Below the pieces are notes generated by a model. It was not told the origin of the DNA and searched no databases. It saw only the letters and a list, made by a program, of their open reading frames with translations. This document shows positions 8,566-18,741 of a stretch of DNA of 64,000 nucleotides, one piece after another. The position numbers and the translations under genes were made by a program. Every line of letters starts with the position of its first letter. Within the stretch, counting starts at the first letter, position 1. Source of the stretch: Dolichospermum sp. DET69 (GTDB lineage: Bacteria; Cyanobacteriota; Cyanobacteriia; Cyanobacteriales; Nostocaceae); contig CP070233.1 of assembly GCA_017355425.1 (NCBI GenBank), forward strand, positions 5,451,272-5,515,271. Direction: 5' to 3'.

Positions 8566-8848
8566 TTTTCCAATTGTCCTTATCGTATTCTGCGTGAGTG
8601 AGGATATATTTAATATAAATTAATTGACCTTCGTAATCTATGCTAACAATCAAACGGTATTTATTGCCTTTAATATTGAAAACTGTAAAATTCCTAACAG
8701 CTTCAGTTTTCGGAAACACCTGCTGTACTTCAACTAAATTTGACCATTTAGCTTTACTAGCAATCTTATACCAGTTGTTCAGTGATTCCTGACAATCTGC
8801 ATGATTTTCTGCATATTCTCTTACTATTCTAAAACTAATAACGTGCAT
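8549..8848 (-). CDS. HigB-type toxin (mRNA interferase)
   Basis: The chosen start MHVISFRIVREYAENHADCQ is seven codons inside the longest frame and matches HigB starts; the protein is then 99 residues. The HigB hallmarks are present: W-Y-K-I-A-S-K-A-K-W, FNIKGNKYRLIVSIDYEGQLIYIKYILTHAEYDKDNW, where the terminal THAEYDK is the family signature near the active site. HigB toxins are ribosome-dependent RNases. It is transcribed ahead of its antitoxin in a two-gene operon. Confidence 0.9.
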   Translation of the reverse strand: MHVISFRIVREYAENHADCQESLNNWYKIASKAKWSNLVEVQQVFPKTEAVRNFTVFNIKGNKYRLIVSIDYEGQLIYIKYILTHAEYDKDNWKNDPYF

Positions 8849-8862
8849 CTTCTTGTTGATAA

Positions 8863-9441
8863 CTACCAAATTTTATCCATATTCAAAACAAACCCCGGTA
8901 AAACAGCTTCACAATTCACAGTATCAGGATTTTCTAAACATTCCTCTATTTGTCCAGGACGATAAACATAAACTCGGCGATTTTTACGGTCAATTAATAA
9001 ACCTAATTGTATGCCTGGTTCTTGCATATATTCCTGCATTTTCTCTTTTAAAGGCTGCAAATTATCAGAAGCTGACCTTAATTCAACCACAAAATCAGGA
9101 CAAATAGGAGCAAACTTTTTTTGTTGTGCTGATATAAGTTTATTCCACCTTGATAATTTTATCCAAGAAGCATCAGGAGAGCGTTTTGCACCTGTGGAAA
9201 GTGTAAATCCTGTGCTTGATGAAAATGCTATTCCTGTTCCATTTTCATCTGTCCAATTCATTAATTGTTGAATGATTCTACCTTCTCGATTTCCTGTTTC
9301 TGAACCTGCGGGTGACATAATTGATATATCTCCAAATTGATTTCTCTCAATGCGTAAATCACGATTTAGTTGACAAAATTCAAAAAACTGATCATCTGTC
9401 ATTGATGATGGCATTTGTAACATTAAGGGAGATGAAAGCAT
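8863..9441 (-). CDS. Uma2-family (DUF820) putative restriction endonuclease-like protein
   Basis: A 192-residue protein of the Uma2/DUF820 family, abundant in cyanobacteria and carrying a PD-(D/E)XK nuclease fold. Visible: F-x-x-F-C-x-x-N-R-D-L-R-I-E-R (N-terminal signature), SPDASWIKLSRW (family block with D), ICPDFVVELRSASDN (PD...ExK-like core) and LGLLIDRKNRRVYVYRPG. Its function in cells is unsettled. It is a tandem paralogue of the next upstream gene (27-bp gap), with very high similarity in the central and C-terminal parts, so it is a recent duplication. The stop lies close to the HigB gene start. Confidence 0.88.
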   Translation of the reverse strand: MLSSPLMLQMPSSMTDDQFFEFCQLNRDLRIERNQFGDISIMSPAGSETGNREGRIIQQLMNWTDENGTGIAFSSSTGFTLSTGAKRSPDASWIKLSRWNKLISAQQKKFAPICPDFVVELRSASDNLQPLKEKMQEYMQEPGIQLGLLIDRKNRRVYVYRPGQIEECLENPDTVNCEAVLPGFVLNMDKIW

Positions 9442-9468
9442 AATGATTTCCTTTAATTGATTTTATGA

Positions 9469-10068
9469 CTACCAAATTTTCCCCATATTCAAAACAAACC
9501 CCGGTAAAACAGGTTCACAACTGACAGTATTGGGATTTTCTAAACATTCCTCTATTTCTCCAGGACGATAAACATAAACTCGGCGATTTTTGCGGTCAAT
9601 TAATAAACCTAATTGTATTCCTGGTTCTTGCATATATTCCTGCATTTTCTCTTTTAAAAGCTGCCAATTATCAGAAGCTGACCTTAACTCGATGACAAAA
9701 TCAGGACAAATAGGAGCAAACTTTTTTTGTTGTGCTGATGTGAGTTTATTCCATCTTGATAATTTTATCCAGGAAGCATCAGGAGAACGTTCTGCACCCG
9801 TGGACAATTTAAAACCTGTATTGGAAGAAAACCCAATTCCCGTTCCATCTTTTTCTGACCAAACACTTAGCTGTCCAATAATATGAAATTCTCGATTTCC
9901 TGTTTCTGAATCTACTGGAGACATAATTAATATATCTCCAAATTGATTTCTTTCAATGCGTAATTCCCGGTTTTCTCGACAGAAATCAAAAAACTGATCA
10001 TCTGTTATTAGCATTGATGAGGGAAAATGTAATATCAAAGGTGATGAAATCATCATTATTTCCTCCAT
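9469..10068 (-). CDS. Uma2-family (DUF820) protein, tandem paralogue
   Basis: A 199-residue Uma2/DUF820 protein with the same blocks as its neighbour: SPDASWIKLSRWNKL, ICPDFVIELRSASDNW and GLLIDRKNRRVYVYRPGEIEE. It differs mainly at the N-terminus and in the VWSEKDGTGIGFSSNTG region. Alternative start: the Met-Met pair four codons in (MMISSPLILHF) would match the neighbour's MLSSPLMLQ start better. The two copies could be co-transcribed. Confidence 0.87.
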   Translation of the reverse strand: MEEIMMISSPLILHFPSSMLITDDQFFDFCRENRELRIERNQFGDILIMSPVDSETGNREFHIIGQLSVWSEKDGTGIGFSSNTGFKLSTGAERSPDASWIKLSRWNKLTSAQQKKFAPICPDFVIELRSASDNWQLLKEKMQEYMQEPGIQLGLLIDRKNRRVYVYRPGEIEECLENPNTVSCEPVLPGFVLNMGKIW

Positions 10069-10223
10069 CTGAAATTAGAATCAATTTTATCACAAACTAT
10101 AGCTAAAATTAGTTAATATAGAATTACCAACGATTGAGCAATCATCAGCAGAATTAAACGCAGCCTTCGAGAAAATTCCCTATCAGAGATAAAATATAGA
10201 AATTGAATCAAGGATAAGTAAAT

Positions 10224-10616
10224 ATGCGATTACTACACACCATGCTACGGGTAGGTAACTTAGAAGAGTCTTTGAAATTTTACTGTGAAGTTCTGGAAAT
10301 GAAGTTACTCCGACGGAAAGACTATCCCAGTGGAGAATTTACCCTGGCTTTTGTCGGTTATGGAGAAGAAAGTGATCACTCAGTTTTAGAACTCACCCAC
10401 AACTGGGGCGTAGAAAAGTATGATTTAGGTAATGCCTATGGTCATATCGCTTTGGGTGTGGATGATATTTACGCTACCTGTGAGACTATTAAACAACTGG
10501 GTGGTAAAGTAGTTCGAGAACCGGGACCAATGAAACATGGTTCAACCGTAATAGCTTTCGTGGAAGATCCAGATGGTTATAAAGTTGAATTGATTCAATT
10601 GAAAACTCCAGAATAG
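10224..10616 (+). CDS. gloA: Lactoylglutathione lyase (glyoxalase I)
   Basis: A 130-residue protein matching glyoxalase I at full length. It converts the methylglyoxal-glutathione hemithioacetal to S-lactoylglutathione in the cytosol. Metal ligands of the family are visible: H5 in [11 protein letters not shown] in LELTHNWG, H in YGHIALGV, and E in YKVELIQL. The block [25 protein letters not shown] is the classic N-terminal signature. It lies 93 bp upstream of clpB on the same strand; co-transcription is possible, and both serve stress handling. Confidence 0.95.
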   Translation: MRLLHTMLRVGNLEESLKFYCEVLEMKLLRRKDYPSGEFTLAFVGYGEESDHSVLELTHNWGVEKYDLGNAYGHIALGVDDIYATCETIKQLGGKVVREPGPMKHGSTVIAFVEDPDGYKVELIQLKTPE

Positions 10617-10709
10617 TTGAGGGTAGAGGGTAGGAAGAGAACTTCTTTACCCATTACCCAATTCCCCCCCTAAACTTAAATTACAAGTCTAAAATCTAAA
10701 ATTTTACAA

Positions 10710-13328
10710 ATGCAGCCTACAGATCCTGATAAATTTACTGATACAGCCTGGGAAGCGGTAACAAAATCCCAAGACGTGGTTCGTGCTTATAAACAACAAC
10801 AGTTAGAAGTTGAACATTTAATCCTCGCTCTTTTAGAAGAACCTACCAGCCTAGCTACAGCCATTCTCACCCGTGCGGGAGTTGATTCTGTCCGGTTCAA
10901 ACAACAACTAGAGGCTTTTACCCAACGTCAACCCAAGGTTGGTAAAAGTGATCAACTTTACCTGGGGCGAAATTTAGATTTACTCTTAGATAAAGCCGAT
11001 GAAATTAGAACCAAAATGAGAGAAGAGGAGATTTCAGAAGGGCATATAATTTTAGCGTTTGGTAATGATGAACGGGTTGGTAGAAGGTTATTCAAAAGCT
11101 TGAATATAGATATTGCTCAGGTAGAACTTGGGGTTAAATCTGTTCGCGCTACTCCTCAAATCAAAGCATCACCAAAAGCAGAAGCGGATGTGCAAGAGGA
11201 AGCTTTAAAAAGATTTGGACGAGATTTGACAGAACAAGCAAAAGCAGGAAAATTAGATCCTGTGATTGGGAGAGATGATGAAATTCGGCGGGTAATTCAG
11301 GTATTGTCTCGACGTAGCAAAAATAACCCTGTGTTAATTGGTGAGCCGGGAGTTGGGAAAACTGCGATCGCTGAGGCATTAGCACAAAGAATGGTAAATG
11401 GTGATGTTCCTGAGTCTTTGAAGAATCGCCAATTAATCTCTTTAGATATCGGTAGCCTGATTGCTGGCGCAAAATATAGAGGTGAATTTGAAGACCGTTT
11501 AAAAAATGTCCTCCGTGAAGTTACGGAATCGAATGGGCAAGTAGTCCTCTTTATTGATGAACTACATACTGTTGTTGGGGCTGGTTCCAATCAACAAGGT
11601 TCAATGGATGCGGGTAACTTACTCAAACCAATGTTAGCGCGAGGTGAATTGCGTTGTATTGGTGCAACTACCTTAGATGAATATCGCAAATTTATTGAAA
11701 AAGATGCGGCATTAGAAAGAAGATTTCAACAAGTATATGTAGATCAACCAACTGTAGAAAATACAATTTCGATTTTGCGAGGTTTAAAAGAACGTTATGA
11801 AGTACATCATAATGTGAAAATTTCTGATTCCGCTTTAGTTGCTGCGGCAACCTTATCAGCGCGTTATATTGCTGATAGATTTCTACCAGACAAAGCGATA
11901 GACTTAGTAGACGAAGCCGCAGCGAAATTAAAAATGGAGATTACATCTAAACCTGCGGAATTAGAAACTATTGACCGGCGTTTAATGCAGCTAGAAATGG
12001 AAAAGCTGTCATTATCTGGAGAAGAACAGAGTATTTCCCCAACCAAAGAACGATTAGAACGGATTCAGGCAGAAATTGCCAGTTTAACAGTTAAACAGCA
12101 AATATTTAATGAACAATGGCAAGGGGAAAAACAGATATTAGAATCTATTAGCAGTTTAAAAAAAGAAGAAGACGCACTGCGGGTGCAAATTGAACAAGCA
12201 GAACGGGACTATGATTTAAACAAAGCTGCTCAACTCAAGTTTGGTAAATTAGAGGGAGTGCAGAGAGAACGCGAAGTTAAAGAAGCGCAACTATTACAAA
12301 TGCAAAGCCAAGGTTCTACCCTGCTGCGCGAACAGGTAACAGAAGCCGATATTGCCGAAATCGTGGCTAAATGGACAGGAATCCCCGTAAATCGGCTTTT
12401 GGCATCAGAACGGCAGAAATTACTACAACTAGAAAGTCATTTACATGAACGAGTAATTGGTCAAGAAGAAGCTGTTTCCGCCGTCTCTGCGGCAATTCGT
12501 CGCGCCCGTGCAGGGATGAAAGACCCCTCTCGACCTATTGGTTCATTCTTGTTTATGGGACCAACTGGCGTAGGTAAAACTGAACTCGCCCGCGCCTTAG
12601 CTCAGTTTCTCTTTGATTCTGATGATGCTTTGGTGCGGTTGGATATGTCCGAATACATGGAGAAACATTCCGTTTCCCGTCTTGTCGGTGCGCCTCCTGG
12701 ATATGTGGGTTATGAAGAAGGGGGACAACTTTCGGAAGCAATTCGCAGACATCCTTACTCGGTTGTGCTTTTAGATGAAGTGGAAAAAGCTCACCCCGAT
12801 GTATTTAATATTTTGCTACAAGTGTTAGATGATGGTAGAGTTACTGATTCCCAAGGTAGAGCCGTAGATTTCCGAAATACTGTCATAGTAATGACTAGCA
12901 ATATTGGTAGTGAACATATTTTGGATGTAGCTGGTGATGATTCCAAGTATGATTTGATGCGAAATAGAGTTATGGAAGGTTTGCGAAGTCACTTCCGTCC
13001 CGAATTCCTGAACCGCATTGATGATTTAATTCTTTTCCACACTCTTAACCGTTCAGAAATGGGGCATATTATCCGCATTCAACTGAAACGGGTAGAAAAT
13101 CTCCTCAAAGAACAAAAAATCTCTTTTGAGATATCTCAAGCCGCTTGTGAACATCTTGTAGAAGCTGGCTATGATCCTGTTTACGGCGCACGTCCATTAA
13201 AACGGTCTATTCAGCGAGAGGTAGAAAATCCTCTGGCTACCAAGTTACTGGAAAATACTTTTGTTTCTGGTGATACTATTATCATTGATAAAGTTGAAAC
13301 TGGGTTAAGTTTTAGTAAAAAACCTTAA
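10710..13328 (+). CDS. clpB: ATP-dependent disaggregase ClpB
   Basis: 872 residues, the usual length for ClpB. Order: N-domain (about 1-150), first AAA+ module with Walker [10 protein letters not shown] at 211-219, Walker B region [10 protein letters not shown], coiled-coil middle domain (about 400-530: [11 protein letters not shown]..., [12 protein letters not shown]), then a second AAA+ module with Walker [10 protein letters not shown] near 617 and [11 protein letters not shown]. The middle domain and lack of an IGF/IGL ClpP-binding loop identify ClpB rather than ClpC. With DnaK it rescues aggregated proteins. Cyanobacteria carry two ClpB paralogues; which one this is cannot be settled here. 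Confidence 0.96.
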   Translation: MQPTDPDKFTDTAWEAVTKSQDVVRAYKQQQLEVEHLILALLEEPTSLATAILTRAGVDSVRFKQQLEAFTQRQPKVGKSDQLYLGRNLDLLLDKADEIRTKMREEEISEGHIILAFGNDERVGRRLFKSLNIDIAQVELGVKSVRATPQIKASPKAEADVQEEALKRFGRDLTEQAKAGKLDPVIGRDDEIRRVIQVLSRRSKNNPVLIGEPGVGKTAIAEALAQRMVNGDVPESLKNRQLISLDIGSLIAGAKYRGEFEDRLKNVLREVTESNGQVVLFIDELHTVVGAGSNQQGSMDAGNLLKPMLARGELRCIGATTLDEYRKFIEKDAALERRFQQVYVDQPTVENTISILRGLKERYEVHHNVKISDSALVAAATLSARYIADRFLPDKAIDLVDEAAAKLKMEITSKPAELETIDRRLMQLEMEKLSLSGEEQSISPTKERLERIQAEIASLTVKQQIFNEQWQGEKQILESISSLKKEEDALRVQIEQAERDYDLNKAAQLKFGKLEGVQREREVKEAQLLQMQSQGSTLLREQVTEADIAEIVAKWTGIPVNRLLASERQKLLQLESHLHERVIGQEEAVSAVSAAIRRARAGMKDPSRPIGSFLFMGPTGVGKTELARALAQFLFDSDDALVRLDMSEYMEKHSVSRLVGAPPGYVGYEEGGQLSEAIRRHPYSVVLLDEVEKAHPDVFNILLQVLDDGRVTDSQGRAVDFRNTVIVMTSNIGSEHILDVAGDDSKYDLMRNRVMEGLRSHFRPEFLNRIDDLILFHTLNRSEMGHIIRIQLKRVENLLKEQKISFEISQAACEHLVEAGYDPVYGARPLKRSIQREVENPLATKLLENTFVSGDTIIIDKVETGLSFSKKP

Positions 13329-13360
13329 ATGAATTGTTAATAATCAAATAGGAGTTTTAC

Positions 13361-13993
13361 ATGGAATTGATTTCTTCATTAGGAATTACAAGTTCGCAAT
13401 ATCTTTCTAAGGAGAGATTTATTAGTTATCATCATCAGTCGCGGTTATTGTTTTCATTAGGTAATGAAGTTAAAAATGTCCTGGAAATTGGGATTTTTAA
13501 TTCTTTACTCACAGAAATACTCAGACAAAGTAACTATAACGTAACCACTGCTGACATTGACCCCAGCCTTAAATCAGATATAATTTTGGATTTGACGGAG
13601 GATTTTACATTACCAAAAGATAAGTTTGATGCAATTGTTCTGTTTCAGGTACTAGAACATTTTCCTTATGAAAAGTCAGAATTAGCATTGCAAAAACTCG
13701 CCACATTCACTAAGAAATATTTGGTTATTTCTATTCCTAATACTACTGAATATCTGTCATTACAAATCAAAACTTCCTTTTTACTTAAAGCCAGACATTT
13801 ACTATGGGAAATACCCAAATTTTGGGGAACAATACCACTTTGTGATGAACACTATTGGGAAATGGGATTGAAAGGATATCCTAAAAAACGGATTTTAGAC
13901 TCTGTTGCTAAAGCTGGTTTGAGTGTGAAGGAAGAATATGTTGATCCTACTTTCCCATATCACTACTTTTTGATTTTAGAAAAAAATAAATAA
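13361..13993 (+). CDS. SAM-dependent methyltransferase (class I), substrate unknown
   Basis: A 210-residue protein with a methyltransferase-type Rossmann core: motif I VLEIGIFNSLLTEIL (glycine-poor variant), an acidic residue after the second strand (VTTADIDPS), the D-L-T-E segment, and FDAIVLFQVLEHFPYEKSELALQKLA, a typical methyltransferase-11 motif. It lies 33 bp after clpB, preceded by an AGGAG ribosome site, so it may be the last gene of the gloA-clpB cluster. The substrate is unknown. Confidence 0.75.
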   Translation: MELISSLGITSSQYLSKERFISYHHQSRLLFSLGNEVKNVLEIGIFNSLLTEILRQSNYNVTTADIDPSLKSDIILDLTEDFTLPKDKFDAIVLFQVLEHFPYEKSELALQKLATFTKKYLVISIPNTTEYLSLQIKTSFLLKARHLLWEIPKFWGTIPLCDEHYWEMGLKGYPKKRILDSVAKAGLSVKEEYVDPTFPYHYFLILEKNK

Positions 13994-14103
13994 CAAGTTC
14001 TTCCCAGGCTAATTACCACAAGACCTTGATTTATATCGTGTTCCAGCGAATGAGGAGGATATTTTGCTAGTTTTAATGAAAATTCTGCAATCTTAGAGGG
14101 TGT

Positions 14104-14997
14104 TTATTTGTGTGCCTTTAACCAATTTTCCAAATCTATAACTTCTGAAAAGTCTAATAATGCTTCTCCTAAATTCTCCAATTTTTCTACGGATAGAGTT
14201 TGAATCTGTTCAATTAATGATGGTTCAATTTCACCAAATCGGCGATTAAGTTGACGGATCACTAGACGTTCTTCTCCTTGTTGTAGTCCTTCTTGTATGG
14301 CTTGTTCTCTATCTTGTTGGTAATATGGGGTTAAACGCATAATCAACTCCTTATCTTCTAGGTCTGAACTGTTATTAATATTTAAAGTTTTTTGGAGGTT
14401 GTAAACTAATCCTATGGTAGCTTTTTGGAAAGGATAGTTACTGGGTAATGTTTTTAATTCATCAATTGCTTGTTTTTGGACTGTTTCTCGTCCTAATAGT
14501 CTTAACCAGAGGGTTTCAGGAGTACGTGGTAATTGATGAATGACGACAATTGCTGTATTCAAGTAATCTGCTAAAAAGTATATTCCTGCTGGCCAATGGC
14601 TGTTTTCTGTGGCTCTAAATCCCAATAATAAGGTTTGTGAAGCTGTGGGGGTAAGAATCCATAACTTTGTTGCTTCTATTGAAGCTTGAGGATTTTTGTT
14701 ACGTTTGGCTTCTCGTTGTGATGCGCCTCTTACTTCTAATAATTTTAACAGACAATCACAGATTTCTTCTTTGGAGGCTGGATTGCGATAGGGTTCAAAG
14801 ATAGCGGGTGTTGTTATTAGTTTACCTAACAATCCTAATATTTCGATGTCGGCTGTTTTTGTGTTTGTAGGCGAAAACAATACATCTATTTCTCTGATTT
14901 CTCCAGCTAGATTACTGGGTGCTTCGACTGTTCCAAAAGGTGTGAGTAGTTCCTCTAAATAGTCCTTGGCAAATTGGTCATGGATAAAACGGGTCAT
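14104..14997 (-). CDS. Rpn-like PD-(D/E)XK protein with C-terminal DUF4351
   Basis: A 297-residue protein starting MTRFIHDQFAKDYLEELLTPFG, a hallmark of a large cyanobacterial family related to Rpn (recombination-promoting nuclease)/PD-(D/E)XK transposase-like proteins; EIREIDVLFSPT would carry an active-site acid. The last ~60 residues (RLVIRQLNRRFGEIEPSLIE, IQTLSVEKLENLGEALLDF, LENWL) are DUF4351. A Q/E-rich linker (QEGLQQGEERL) separates the parts. Members are multicopy and of uncertain function. Confidence 0.82.
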   Translation of the reverse strand: MTRFIHDQFAKDYLEELLTPFGTVEAPSNLAGEIREIDVLFSPTNTKTADIEILGLLGKLITTPAIFEPYRNPASKEEICDCLLKLLEVRGASQREAKRNKNPQASIEATKLWILTPTASQTLLLGFRATENSHWPAGIYFLADYLNTAIVVIHQLPRTPETLWLRLLGRETVQKQAIDELKTLPSNYPFQKATIGLVYNLQKTLNINNSSDLEDKELIMRLTPYYQQDREQAIQEGLQQGEERLVIRQLNRRFGEIEPSLIEQIQTLSVEKLENLGEALLDFSEVIDLENWLKAHK

Positions 14998-15000
14998 TCA

Positions 15001-15473
15001 ATTTTAGATTTTAGATTGATTCCACAGATAATATAAATTGAGTAGACGGAAGAAAACCTCACATTTTCGGAATCTTGTTGCATGACCTGATTATTTAACC
15101 CATTATTTTGCAAGATAGTTCTTCCTTATCAATTTTATGATAACAAATTTTAAATCAGTTGTCAAGTGTTTTGTTCTCTTATTTTGGCGACGTGTGCGTA
15201 CTTGGGTGTTGATTTAATCTTCTTGGTATATTGCTAACACTTGTTTAGCTATATTTTCAGCCTAAGAGGATGTTTAAAAAGTTCTGTTGTCGGGATCAAA
15301 AGTTTTAGATCCCTCTAAATCTCCCTTAAAAAGGGAGACTTTGATCTGGTGTACGCACAATTCCTACCTGTCTTCGTATCGGACTATTTCGCCCCCTAAA
15401 TCCCCCAATTCTGGGGGACTTTGAAAATTCTTGTTCCCCCAATTCTGGGGGTTAGGGGGCGATTCAATAATTA
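15001..15473. other. Intergenic region with GGGGG-hairpin repeats
   Basis: The first 300 bases are AT-rich with no gene evident. Around 15290-15460 are dispersed repeats of the 'ccctaaatcccccaattctgggggactttga' type, with two CCCCCAATTCTGGGGG hairpins at 15402-15417 and 15436-15451 and an AAATCTCCCTTAAAAAGGGAGACTTT hairpin near 15330. These are common interspersed repeats in Nostocales. Confidence 0.55.
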
Positions 15474-15764
15474 CTACAATCTGTTTTTTGCAGCCTCTTG
15501 AGTTAAAATACTTAGAGGAATCACATCAATATGCGTTAAATAAAATTCCTCACCCTCTGACTCACGTAGCGCATCTAAATAGGCATCAATACCACGAGGC
15601 TGGGGAACTGATTCGCTATCTTGAAGATGATAAACCAAAGCTGAACGCATATTCTTTAAAGTTTTTTCCAGTGTTTCACCTGTAGCAATACAACCCCATA
15701 CATCAGGAGAGTATGCGGAAAATCCTGTTGCAGTTTTTTCTAAAACGATCAGATATTTATCCAT
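15474..15764 (-). CDS. HicB-family antitoxin
   Basis: A 96-residue protein with the HicB fold start MDKYLIVLEKTATGFSAYSPDVWGCIATGETLEKTLKNMRSAL, matching the partially degraded RNase H-like HicB domain (Y...PDxxGC...GxTxxEAxxN). The C-terminal part (ESEGEEFYLTHIDVIPLSIL) is the usual tail. Its start codon overlaps the stop of the upstream HicA gene, giving a HicA-HicB operon. It neutralises HicA. Confidence 0.88.
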   Translation of the reverse strand: MDKYLIVLEKTATGFSAYSPDVWGCIATGETLEKTLKNMRSALVYHLQDSESVPQPRGIDAYLDALRESEGEEFYLTHIDVIPLSILTQEAAKNRL

Positions 15765-15949
15765 TATTTGAGTCCTGCTTGTCTGAGAATACTTGCTAAC
15801 GTTCCTTTGCGGACATCATCACTTGTTTTGCCTGATACAGTTACTTTACCTAATTTTGTTGGATGTTTAAACTGGCGATGACTACCTTCTGTTCCTGCTA
15901 AATACCAACCATCTGATTCAAGCAAATTGATGACTTCTCGTACTTTCAT
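15764..15949 (-). CDS. HicA-family toxin (mRNA interferase)
   Basis: Three consecutive Met codons occur; the third is chosen, giving MKVREVINLLESDGWYLAGTEGSHRQFKHPTKLGKVTVSG, the standard HicA start. The dsRNA-binding-like fold and catalytic His in G-S-H-R-Q-F-K-H-P are clear. About 61 residues, typical. HicA cleaves mRNA and is held by the HicB encoded immediately downstream. Confidence 0.9.
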   Translation of the reverse strand: MKVREVINLLESDGWYLAGTEGSHRQFKHPTKLGKVTVSGKTSDDVRKGTLASILRQAGLK

Positions 15950-16088
15950 CATCATAAATTTAAATCCTCACAGATGGTAGTGTAATCCGAATCATAATCA
16001 GCAGGTATTCCTGACCCCAAAAGCGATAAAATCACGGAAAATTGATTTTCACAAATTATCAGCACGCAACTAAAACTAACGGATAACT

Positions 16089-18056
16089 ATGCTAGAACAA
16101 GGCAATATCAGTATTCATACCGATAATATTTTCCCGATTATCAAGAAGTCTCTCTACTCAGATCATCAAATCTTCTTGCGGGAATTGGTATCCAACGCGG
16201 TAGACGCTATCCAAAAGTTAAACATGGTATCCCGCGCTGGGGAATACAATGGCGAAATTGGCGAACCAGAAATTACAATTAGTATTGATAAGGACAACAA
16301 AACCCTTTCCATTACTGATAATGGCATTGGTATGACAGCAGAGGAAGTAAAAAAATATATTAACCAAGTTGCTTTCTCTAGTGCTGAAGAATTTATTAAT
16401 AAGTATGAAGGGAAAGCAGATCAACCGATTATCGGTCATTTCGGTTTGGGTTTCTACTCTTCCTTTATGGTGGCAAAACAAGTAGAAATTGATACTTTAT
16501 CTTACCAAGAAGGCGCACAAGCTGTCCGTTGGAGTTGTGATGGTTCACCTAAATTTATCTTAGATGAATCTCCTCGCACCACTCGCGGAACTACGATTAT
16601 CCTGACTTTAGAAGGGGAAGAAGAGGAATTTCTAGAGCCAGCACGAATCAAGAATCTTGTCAAGACTTATTGTGATTTCATGTCAGTTCCCATTAAGATG
16701 GATGGGGAAGTTTTAAATAAACAAAAAGCGGCATGGCGTGAATCTCCCAATAATCTCAAAGAAGAAGATTATTTAGAGTTTTACCGCTACTTGTATCCTT
16801 TCCAAGAAGAACCCCTGTTATGGGTGCATTTAAATACAGATTATCCTTTTGTGATTAATGGGATTTTGTATTTCCCGAAAATGCGTCCTGATGTAGATGT
16901 TACCAAAGGACAAATTAAGTTATTCTGCAATCAGGTATTTGTGAGTGATAACTGTGAGGAAATTATTCCCCAGTTTTTAATGCCTATGCGGGGGGTAATT
17001 GATAGCACTGATATACCTTTAAACGTTTCTCGAAGTGCATTACAAGGCGATCGCACTATTAAGAGAATTGGAGATTATATCGCCAAAAAAGTCGGCGATA
17101 GACTCAAAGAATTATACCGCGAAAACCGCGAACAATACGTAACAGCCTGGAAAGACTTGGGAACATTTGTCAAATTTGGCGTTCTCAATGATGACAAATT
17201 CAAGAAACAAGTTGAAGATATCATCATCTTCCGTAGCACAGCCAAATTAGAAGCCCCAGCAGCCGACACCGCAGCCGTTGAAGTTCAATCTGCTGAAGGT
17301 GATGCGTGGCAAGATATCACTCCAACCAGCACTACTAGCATTCCCTACACCACCCTCAAAGAATACCTAGAACGTAATAAAGAACGTAACGAAAACAAGG
17401 TATTTTATAGCACCGATGCAGCTAGTCAAGCTACTTATATTGAACTCCACAAAAATCAAGGTTTGGAAGTCCTATTTATGGATTCCTTCATTGATACCCA
17501 CTTCATTAACTTCCTAGAACAAGAATATCGAGATGTGAAGTTTACACGGGTAGACTCTGACCTTGACAATACCCTCCTCGATGACAAAACTAGCGAAATT
17601 GTTGACCCCACCACCAACAAGACCAAAGGAGAAGTCATTAAAGAACTATTTGAGAAAGCCCTCAATAAGCCAAAACTCAGCATCCGCACTGAATCCTTGA
17701 AATCAGATGACCCTCAAGGAACACCACCTGCAATGGTATTATTACCTGAATTTCTGCGACGGATGCGGGAAATGAGCGCCATGATGCAGCAGCAAAACGT
17801 TGAATTTCCTGAAGATCATATTTTACTGATCAATACTGCTCATCCGTTAATTCAAAATCTGGTTAATCTTAGTCAGGGCAGTATTATTCAAGGTGATGGT
17901 GAATCAACGTCTAATCCATTAGTTAATATGATGTGTCAGCACGTTTATGATTTGGCACTGATGTCTCAAAAGGGCTTTGATGCAGATGGAATGAAATCTT
18001 TTGTAGAACGTTCCAATGATGTACTTACCAAACTCACAGAACAAGCCAGCAAATAA
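16089..18056 (+). CDS. htpG: Molecular chaperone HtpG (Hsp90)
   Basis: 655 residues, typical of cyanobacterial HtpG. The N-terminal GHKL ATPase shows FLRELVSNAVDAIQKL, ITDNGIGMTAEEV and IGHFGLGFYSSFMVA; the middle domain contains NVSRSALQGDRTIKRIGDYIAKK with the conserved catalytic Arg. The C-terminal dimerisation domain follows, including an MREMSAMM stretch. Cytosolic stress chaperone, also reported to stabilise phycobilisome-related proteins in cyanobacteria. No CIRCE operator (TTAGCACTC-N9-GAGTGCTAA) was seen upstream. Confidence 0.97.
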   Translation: MLEQGNISIHTDNIFPIIKKSLYSDHQIFLRELVSNAVDAIQKLNMVSRAGEYNGEIGEPEITISIDKDNKTLSITDNGIGMTAEEVKKYINQVAFSSAEEFINKYEGKADQPIIGHFGLGFYSSFMVAKQVEIDTLSYQEGAQAVRWSCDGSPKFILDESPRTTRGTTIILTLEGEEEEFLEPARIKNLVKTYCDFMSVPIKMDGEVLNKQKAAWRESPNNLKEEDYLEFYRYLYPFQEEPLLWVHLNTDYPFVINGILYFPKMRPDVDVTKGQIKLFCNQVFVSDNCEEIIPQFLMPMRGVIDSTDIPLNVSRSALQGDRTIKRIGDYIAKKVGDRLKELYRENREQYVTAWKDLGTFVKFGVLNDDKFKKQVEDIIIFRSTAKLEAPAADTAAVEVQSAEGDAWQDITPTSTTSIPYTTLKEYLERNKERNENKVFYSTDAASQATYIELHKNQGLEVLFMDSFIDTHFINFLEQEYRDVKFTRVDSDLDNTLLDDKTSEIVDPTTNKTKGEVIKELFEKALNKPKLSIRTESLKSDDPQGTPPAMVLLPEFLRRMREMSAMMQQQNVEFPEDHILLINTAHPLIQNLVNLSQGSIIQGDGESTSNPLVNMMCQHVYDLALMSQKGFDADGMKSFVERSNDVLTKLTEQASK

Positions 18057-18140
18057 AAATCACTCTTTATCATCTTAGATCAAAGAATGTAAAGACGTTC
18101 TTAGACATAACAATGTAGAGACTTTTTTTGATTAAAAAAC

Positions 18141-18168
18141 GTAGAGACGTTCCATGGAACGTCTCTAC
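18141..18168. repeat. 28-bp perfect palindrome (GTAGAGACGTTCC family)
   Basis: GTAGAGACGTTCC followed by ATGGAACGTCTCTAC forms a perfect hairpin; a near copy lies at 28800-28828 after flv1. It is an interspersed repeat common in filamentous cyanobacteria and may also act as a transcription end for htpG. Confidence 0.8.
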
Positions 18169-18267
18169 ATGAAAATATTTCCCCAATCACCAATCCCTGT
18201 CAATCTAGCCTTTGAGCAGATATAATAGGAAGGTTGTCTTTAAATAACACTCTAGGAGATATTTATT

Positions 18268-18504
18268 ATGTCCCGTCGTTGTCAATTAACTGGTAAAAAA
18301 GCCAATAACGCTTGTTCCGTATCCCACTCCAACCGTCACACCAACCGTCTACAACACGTTAATCTGCAAAGTAAGCGGATTTGGTGGGCTGCTGGGAACC
18401 GTTGGGTAAAATTGAAACTTTCCACCAAAGCTATCAAAACCTTAGAATTCAAAGGTTTAGACGCAATGGCAAAAGAAGCAGGAATCAACCTCAACCATTA
18501 CTAA
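18268..18504 (+). CDS. rpmB: 50S ribosomal protein L28
   Basis: A 78-residue protein, the normal length of bL28 in cyanobacteria. It starts [22 protein letters not shown], the family signature (C-x-x-T-G-K), and contains [23 protein letters not shown]-like core residues ([14 protein letters not shown]). Component of the large ribosomal subunit. An AGGAG ribosome site (ctctaggagatattt) precedes the ATG. It is monocistronic here. Confidence 0.97.
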   Translation: MSRRCQLTGKKANNACSVSHSNRHTNRLQHVNLQSKRIWWAAGNRWVKLKLSTKAIKTLEFKGLDAMAKEAGINLNHY

Positions 18505-18604
18505 ATAGTAGGGAATAGGGAACAGGGAACAGGGAATAGGGAACAGGGAACAGGGGGAAGAAAAGACCTTTGATATTGATTATTATACTTTTTTCTTCCT
18601 GACT

Positions 18605-18723
18605 GGGCGCAGGTCTTGATTGGGCGCAGGTCTTGATTGGGCGCAGGTCTTGATTGGGCGCAGGTCTTGATTGGGCGCAGGTCTTGATTGGGCGCAGGTC
18701 TTGACTGGGCGCAGGCCCTGCGC
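18605..18723. repeat. 17-bp tandem repeat, seven copies
   Basis: GGGCGCAGGTCTTGATT is repeated head to tail seven times, ending in the hairpin GGGCGCAGGCCCTGCGCCCC. The same hairpin type recurs near 32908-32930. A block of 'agggaacagggaat' microsatellite precedes it (18510-18555). Noncoding, between rpmB and the convergent phosphatase gene. Confidence 0.9.
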
Positions 18724-18741
18724 CCCTACTGACTCCTTTTA

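Noticed and set aside
16000-16088. CIRCE element upstream of htpG
   Set aside because: No TTAGCACTC...GAGTGCTAA pair was found.
18605-18723. Regular 17-bp repeats that could be mistaken for a CRISPR
   Set aside because: Units are directly adjacent with no spacers, so it is a simple tandem repeat.
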